NCBI GenBank assembly: GCA_900544965.1
Contig: UQXE01000049.1
Span: forward strand, 1 to 10,522
Direction of reading: 5' to 3'
Length of the DNA stretch: 10,522 nt
From: an uncultured Eubacteriales bacterium
Lineage (GTDB): Bacteria > Bacillota > Clostridia > Christensenellales > CAG-138
The translations under genes and the position numbers were made by a program. The stretch's first letter is position 1; every line of letters starts with the position of its first letter. Shown here piece after piece: positions 6,795 to 10,522 of this stretch. The notes beneath the pieces were generated by a model. The model worked only from the letters and a program-made list of their open reading frames with translations, searched no databases and was not told where the DNA came from.

Positions 6795-7541
6795 ATGTTT
6801 CATACTAAAATAATTATAGCAAGCTCTTTGAAGGAAGTAGGCCGGATGGCGGCGGACCTGTTTGAACAGGTGATCAATAATAAGCCCTGGTGTGTGGTCG
6901 GGCTGGCGACAGGTTCAACTCCTCTCCCCCTGTATCGTGAGCTGATCGCTCGTGATAGGGCGGGGCGCCTCAACTTTTCACGCGCACGCTCCGTAAACCT
7001 GGATGAGTATAAGGGGCTTTCTCCCGACCATCCACAGAGCTTCCGCCGCTTTATGCAGGAAAACCTATTTGCTCATATCTCAATAAAACAGGAAAACATC
7101 CTTTTCCCGGATGGCCTTACCCTAAATGCCGAAGCTATGTGTAAGGATTATGAGCGGCGGATTGAGGCCTGGGGCGGCATTGAGCTTCAGTTGCTTGGGA
7201 TTGGACATAACGGGCACATCGGTTTTAATGAACCCTGCGATCATTTTCCAAACCATACGCATGAGGTAAAGCTTTCGGCAGTTACAAGAAACGCCAATAA
7301 AAGGTTTTTCCCGTCATTGGATGAAGTGCCGAAGGCGGCCTTCACTATGGGCGTTGGAACTGTTATGTCGGCAAGAAAGATCGTTATGCTGATTACCGGA
7401 GGTGATAAAGCGGAAATTTTAAATAGGGCATTTTTCGGGCCGGTTACTCCTGAGGTTCCAGCCTCGATTCTGCAGTTTCATCCCAATGTTACCTTGATTG
7501 CGGATGAGGCCGCATACGGTTCGCTTCAACGGCAAGCTTAG
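6795..7541 (+). CDS. nagB: Glucosamine-6-phosphate deaminase
   Basis: Converts glucosamine-6-phosphate to fructose-6-phosphate and ammonia in the cytoplasm, the last dedicated step of GlcNAc use. The 248 residues match the short, typically monomeric Gram-positive form rather than the 266-residue allosteric hexamer of E. coli. Visible motifs: the phosphate loop LATGSTP (37-43), VNLDEY with Asp70 as ring-opening base, GIGHNGHIGFNEP (135-147) with His141 and Glu146, the lid-region SAVTRNANKRFF, GVGTVMSARK (186-195) and TGGDKAE with Lys205. Asn139 stands where E. coli has Asp141, as is usual in Gram-positive enzymes. GGGA about 10 bases upstream is a modest ribosome binding site. The kinase gene follows after 23 bases and nagA after that, so the three are probably cotranscribed, perhaps with the regulator. 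Confidence 0.96.
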   Translation: MFHTKIIIASSLKEVGRMAADLFEQVINNKPWCVVGLATGSTPLPLYRELIARDRAGRLNFSRARSVNLDEYKGLSPDHPQSFRRFMQENLFAHISIKQENILFPDGLTLNAEAMCKDYERRIEAWGGIELQLLGIGHNGHIGFNEPCDHFPNHTHEVKLSAVTRNANKRFFPSLDEVPKAAFTMGVGTVMSARKIVMLITGGDKAEILNRAFFGPVTPEVPASILQFHPNVTLIADEAAYGSLQRQA

Positions 7542-7564
7542 CCACGATATTTGGAGGTGTATCA

Positions 7565-8941
7565 ATGAATTACTTGGGAATCGAATATAAAATAGAGAAT
7601 AAACCCCTCCTGGATGAGTCGTTTGTCCCGTTCGGGGTGTGGATGGAAGCATATTTGAAAGAGGCGGAACATCCTTTTTCGGTGGCAATCCAGCGTGATA
7701 AGGGCGCTGTTTCCGTATTCCATTCCTTCCTGAGGGACGACGCCTTTTCAGAGGCTAATGATCGTTATGTCGAGCGGCTGGTAAAGTTCCTGTTATGGAG
7801 TATAGGCGGGTTCCGCGTATATCTCTGCGGATGCGACGGTCAGGCAAAAAGGCTTAAAGAAGCTTATAAAGAGGGTTATGCGCGCTCCTTTGACTCGCGC
7901 TTCATGGAGGACGTCTATGAGCGTCCATTTGAAATCGTGATTACCGATGAGGCCCATTTTCCTGAACAACAGGAGCTAAGCCTGCCGATTGGAGGCCATT
8001 TGAACGGATGCCGTATCGGGTTTGACGCCGGAGGTTCTGACCGTAAGGTATCCGCTGTAGTCGATGGCGAGACCGTCTATTCCGAGGAAGTAGTCTGGCA
8101 TCCAAAACTTTCTAAGGATCCACAGTATCAGTTTGACGGTATCGTAGACGCGTTTAAGACCGCCGCCGCTCATATGCCAAGGGTTGACGCAATCGGGGTT
8201 TCCTCTGCCGGCGTTATAATCGGCAACAGTCCCATGGTCTCCTCCCTTTTCATCAAAATTCCGCGTTCGCGCCGTGATGAGGTAAAATCGATCTACGAGC
8301 GCGCTGCAAGGGAAATAGGCGATGTGCCTATTGCTGTGGCAAACGATGGCGACGTAACCGCCCTTGCGGGCAGCATGAGCTTAAAATCCGGTTATGTAAT
8401 GGGGTTGGCCATGGGCACGTCAGAGGCGGCCGGGTACGTTTCGCACAACGGCAACATGTCGGGCTGGCTCAATGAATTGGCATTTGCGCCCGTTGATCTG
8501 AACGAAGAGGCGGCGCGAGATGATTGGTCGGGTGATGTTGGCGTTGGCTGCGGGTATTTTTCGCAGGATGCGGTTATCAGGCTTGCCCCCAGGGCGGGTA
8601 TTGCGCTGTCAAACGGTTTGAGTCCTGCTGAAAAGCTACGCGAAGTACAGGAGCTGGCCGGTCAAGGAAAGGAATGCGCACAGGCCATTTTTGCATCAAT
8701 AGGCGTTTATCTGGCCCATACGCTGGCTTTATACAGCAGATTTTATGCGATAAGCTATCTTCTCGTGCTGGGCCGCGTAGCCTCAGGCGTTGGCGGAGAA
8801 CTAATTGTTTCGGAATGTAATCGCGTCCTCAGAGAGGAACATCCAAAGCTTAGCGAGTCAATTCGCGTTATGCTGCCCGACGAGAGGACGAGGCGAATCG
8901 GCCAGTCGGTTGCGGCGGCAAGTTTGCCCGAAATTCGCTAA
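7565..8941 (+). CDS. ROK-like (ASKHA-fold) sugar kinase with N-terminal extension, probable GlcNAc kinase
   Basis: A 458-residue protein whose residues 147-458 carry an actin-like ATPase/sugar kinase fold. Phosphate loop 1 is GFDAGGSDRKVSAV (152-165), IGVSSAG is at 210-216, ANDGDVTALAG (259-269) holds Asp261 as candidate catalytic base, and the second phosphate loop is AMGTSEA (282-288). GRVASG (403-408) and GQSVAAASLP (446-455) close the fold. The ROK zinc signature (GxxGH...CxCGxxGC) is absent; GWLNELAFAPVDL (300-312) takes its place. Residues 1-146 form an extension with no recognised domain, and no helix-turn-helix is seen. I recall close relatives in Clostridia annotated only as ROK-family proteins. 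Position between nagB and nagA, with no PTS component in view, suggests it makes GlcNAc-6-phosphate (inference). Translation starts behind GGAGGTG at 7553-7559. ManNAc or a fucosylated sugar are other possible substrates. Confidence 0.8.
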   Translation: MNYLGIEYKIENKPLLDESFVPFGVWMEAYLKEAEHPFSVAIQRDKGAVSVFHSFLRDDAFSEANDRYVERLVKFLLWSIGGFRVYLCGCDGQAKRLKEAYKEGYARSFDSRFMEDVYERPFEIVITDEAHFPEQQELSLPIGGHLNGCRIGFDAGGSDRKVSAVVDGETVYSEEVVWHPKLSKDPQYQFDGIVDAFKTAAAHMPRVDAIGVSSAGVIIGNSPMVSSLFIKIPRSRRDEVKSIYERAAREIGDVPIAVANDGDVTALAGSMSLKSGYVMGLAMGTSEAAGYVSHNGNMSGWLNELAFAPVDLNEEAARDDWSGDVGVGCGYFSQDAVIRLAPRAGIALSNGLSPAEKLREVQELAGQGKECAQAIFASIGVYLAHTLALYSRFYAISYLLVLGRVASGVGGELIVSECNRVLREEHPKLSESIRVMLPDERTRRIGQSVAAASLPEIR

Positions 8942-8946
8942 GGAGG
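8941..8946 (+). promoter_or_regulatory. Ribosome binding site fixing the nagA start
   Basis: AGGAGG overlaps the last base of the kinase stop codon and sits 5 bases before the ATG at 8952. It rules out the longer frame from 8805, which would overlap the kinase gene by 137 bases. The tight arrangement implies translational coupling. Confidence 0.85.
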
Positions 8947-8951
8947 CCGGC

Positions 8952-10076
8952 ATGTTTTTTAGAAACGCCTTTATTTTTACAAGGGATGCATCCTTTGTCC
9001 ATGGAAGCTTTCGGGTGGAGAACGGAAAATTTGCCGAGGTTTTTTGCACGGCCGTCAACGGAGACGGCATTGATCTGAATGGAGCGTTCGTTATTCCGGG
9101 CCTGGTAGATATTCATATCCACGGCAATTCAGGCGCGGACTTCTCTGACGGCGACCGCAACGGACTTATCACAATGGCAAGATATCTTGCTAAAAACGGC
9201 GTTACCTCTTTTGCGCCGGCATCTATGACGCTCCCCTATGAAATACTGGAAGCGGCTTTTATTAACGCGTCGGGATTTGAGCATGAACGCGCCGGTGATT
9301 GCTCAAGACTGATGGGAATTCACATGGAAGGTCCTTTTTTCTCAGAAAAGAAAAAGGGAGCGCAGAACGGAGCGTTCCTAAAGCTGCCGGATTATATAGC
9401 GTTTAAGCGGCTATATGACGCGAGCAACGGGCTTTTACGTATTGTTGATATTGCGCCGGAGCTAAAAGGCGCTCAAACGTTTACCGCGCTTGTAAGCAAA
9501 CTCTGCACGGTTTCCGCCGCGCATACGGATGCGGACTATGAGGAAGCCACGGCTGTATTTTCAGCGGGCGCAACGCACCTTACGCATCTATTCAATGCAA
9601 TGCCGCCGCTTCACCACCGCAGTCCAGGCGTTATCGGCGCGGCCGCCGAACAGAGCAATGTAATCGCTGAGCTTATCTGCGATGGACATCATGTGCATGA
9701 AAGCGCGGTACGTATGGCGTTTAAACTGTTTCCCCGCCGTATCTGTCTGATATCCGACGCCCTGCGCTGCTGCGGAATGCCGGATGGAACCTATATGTTG
9801 GGCGGACAAGACGTGAATTTAAAGGGCGGTGTAGCAAAGCTTGCGGACGGCACCATTGCAGGCTCTGCGGCAAACCTTTATACCTGCATGAAAACCGCTG
9901 TAGCCTTTGGAATACCAAGGGAGCAGGCGGTGCTTTCATCAACATTAATCCCGGCCAGGCAAATCAGGAGGGAGAATGAAATCGGCTCAATCGAGCCGGG
10001 CAGATTCGCGGATTTTATTATTTGCGATGAAGCGCTTAATAGGAAAGCGGTTTATTTAGAAGGCCGAATCATATAA
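8952..10076 (+). CDS. nagA: N-acetylglucosamine-6-phosphate deacetylase
   Basis: Removes acetate from GlcNAc-6-phosphate to give glucosamine-6-phosphate, the substrate of NagB. The 374-residue length is typical, and the amidohydrolase TIM-barrel features are all present: HIHG with His55 and His57 after GLVD, metal ligand Glu126 in HMEGPFF, His191 in SAAHTDADY, His212 in THLFNAMPPLHHR, the substrate contacts around CDGHHVH (243-249), and catalytic Asp269 in LISDALRCCG. The C-terminal beta-sandwich ends GSIEPGRFADFIICDE, normal for the family. Keeping the HxH pair as well as Glu126 leaves room for a one- or two-metal site. It is the last gene of the cluster, 10 bases after the kinase stop. The longer open frame from 8805 is out of register with the family start and is rejected. 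Confidence 0.96.
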   Translation: MFFRNAFIFTRDASFVHGSFRVENGKFAEVFCTAVNGDGIDLNGAFVIPGLVDIHIHGNSGADFSDGDRNGLITMARYLAKNGVTSFAPASMTLPYEILEAAFINASGFEHERAGDCSRLMGIHMEGPFFSEKKKGAQNGAFLKLPDYIAFKRLYDASNGLLRIVDIAPELKGAQTFTALVSKLCTVSAAHTDADYEEATAVFSAGATHLTHLFNAMPPLHHRSPGVIGAAAEQSNVIAELICDGHHVHESAVRMAFKLFPRRICLISDALRCCGMPDGTYMLGGQDVNLKGGVAKLADGTIAGSAANLYTCMKTAVAFGIPREQAVLSSTLIPARQIRRENEIGSIEPGRFADFIICDEALNRKAVYLEGRII

Positions 10077-10368
10077 ACCTTACTCTTATTCAAGTTACCC
10101 TTAACAGAAAAATGCGATTAAATTTATCCAGTAAAGCTTTAGTACATAATAGGTAACTAGGAGTCCAAAACTTTCGATAACACAACGCTACATTTAGGGC
10201 TTTAAGAGATTAATAGTTATGACAAGAGCCCTGCATTAATATTAACCTGGAATGGGTTAACAGGCTATGTGTTTCTATGGCAAACGGTTCAGACCGCAGC
10301 ATTATATTCCATATTCCACTTCGTTAAACGCAGTTTGCTATATATTAGGCCAGACTTTCTCTTACGGA
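10077..10368. other. AT-rich intergenic stretch after nagA without a recognised gene
   Basis: No open frame or RNA gene could be supported. It is visibly more AT-rich than the genes. Two weak inverted pairs occur: AGGGCT (10196-10201) with AGCCCT (10227-10232), and TTAACC (10242-10247) with GGTTAA (10255-10260). Neither is followed by a T-run, so no terminator lies directly behind nagA. The nag transcript may therefore run on to the hairpins and terminator at the right end. Confidence 0.5.
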
Positions 10369-10421
10369 CATAGGCCTTTCGCTAAGCGCTGTTCAGCGCT
10401 TAGCGAGGTTAACCCGCAAAA
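10369..10421 (+). repeat. Hairpin repeat, copy 1
   Basis: A 53-base unit: CATAGGCCTTT, then a perfect stem (arm CGCTAAGCGCTG, turn TT, arm CAGCGCTTAGCG), then AGGTTAACCCGCAAAA. It is identical to copy 2 outside the stem centre and loop. GGTTAACC in its tail is itself palindromic. Function is unknown; a structured 3' RNA, a protein-binding site or a REP-like element are all possible. Confidence 0.85.
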
Positions 10422-10437
10422 AAGGCCATAGGCCTTT
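10421..10437 (+). other. Small hairpin linking the two repeat copies
   Basis: AAAGGCC-ATA-GGCCTTT has 7-base arms formed from the tail of copy 1 and the head of copy 2. It is followed by only three Ts, so it would be at best a weak terminator. In copy 2 the tail A-run instead pairs into the final terminator stem. Confidence 0.5.
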
Positions 10438-10480
10438 CGCTAAGTGCTTGATCAGCACTTAGCGAGGTTAACCCGCAAAA
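10427..10480 (+). repeat. Hairpin repeat, copy 2, with compensatory change
   Basis: A 54-base unit starting 58 bases after copy 1. Head and tail match copy 1 exactly. The stem arms are CGCTAAGTGCT and AGCACTTAGCG around TGATC. Relative to copy 1, one arm has C to T and the other G to A, so pairing is kept. The loop differs and is one base longer. Its final AAAA also forms the start of the terminator stem. Confidence 0.85.
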
Positions 10481-10519
10481 GCCGGCCTTCGGTTGCAAGC
10501 AACTATCAGGCCGGCTTTT
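10477..10519. terminator. Strong bidirectional intrinsic terminator
   Basis: Arms AAAAGCCGGCCT (10477-10488) and AGGCCGGCTTTT (10508-10519) are perfect 12-base complements with a GC-rich core. A T-run follows the stem on each strand. The 19-base loop holds a nested mini-stem GTTGC-AA-GCAAC. It probably ends the nag transcript about 440 bases after nagA, and may also stop a convergent gene beyond the right edge. Confidence 0.9.
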
Positions 10520-10522
10520 GCT

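Noticed and set aside
8805..8951. N-terminal extension of NagA overlapping the kinase gene
   Set aside because: It is the kinase sequence read in another frame; AGGAGG at 8941 and the family start fix the ATG at 8952.
10196..10232. Terminator directly behind nagA
   Set aside because: The stem is only 6 pairs with a 25-base loop and no following T-run.
10286..10306. tRNA T-arm-like string GGTTCAGACC
   Set aside because: No acceptor stem, D-arm or anticodon arm could be built around it.
10369..10480. CRISPR array or integron attC sites
   Set aside because: There are only two units, directly adjacent with no unique spacers, no cas or integrase gene, and the GGTTAACC motif does not match attC core sites.

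Overview
The window looks like a chromosomal piece from an anaerobic, probably gut-associated, low-to-medium-GC Bacillota (Clostridia-like). The evidence is strong GGAGG-type ribosome binding sites, a TTG-started regulator, a NagB of the short monomeric Gram-positive type, and consensus sigma-A promoters. This assignment is inference. No rRNA, tRNA, CRISPR array, transposase or phage gene is visible.

Layout. Positions 1-210 hold a decayed minus-strand piece of a MATE-type efflux transporter. Next come two closely spaced minus-strand genes, 23 bases apart and transcribed leftward: a cytoplasmic GH29 alpha-L-fucosidase (2769-4076), then an 844-residue multidomain transglutaminase-like protein (211-2745). 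A 406-base gap with no convincing gene separates them from cutC (4483-5235, minus). cutC is divergent from a rightward cluster: a ROK-family repressor (5420-6613), nagB (6795-7541), a ROK-like sugar kinase with an N-terminal extension (7565-8941) and nagA (8952-10076). The last 446 bases are non-coding and end in two near-identical hairpin repeats and a strong bidirectional terminator.

How it works together (inference from families and order). The right-hand genes form a self-contained N-acetylglucosamine (GlcNAc) route. The kinase would make GlcNAc-6-P, NagA would deacetylate it, NagB would convert GlcN-6-P to fructose-6-P and ammonia, and the ROK protein would be the sugar-sensing repressor. 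The fucosidase would remove fucose from imported fucosylated oligosaccharides or glycopeptides that also contain GlcNAc. No transporter or extracellular hydrolase lies in the window, so uptake must be encoded elsewhere.

The clearest regulatory signal is between cutC and the ROK gene. Two consensus promoters, each TTGACA-17-TATAAT-like, face away from each other. Their -35 boxes lie inside the two arms of one 26-base perfect palindrome, so a single bound repressor dimer should shut both directions. This ties CutC, a protein of disputed function, to GlcNAc metabolism. Other points of interest are an internal duplication in the transglutaminase-like protein whose second copy has lost its catalytic residues, and two 3' hairpins that differ by a compensatory base-pair change.
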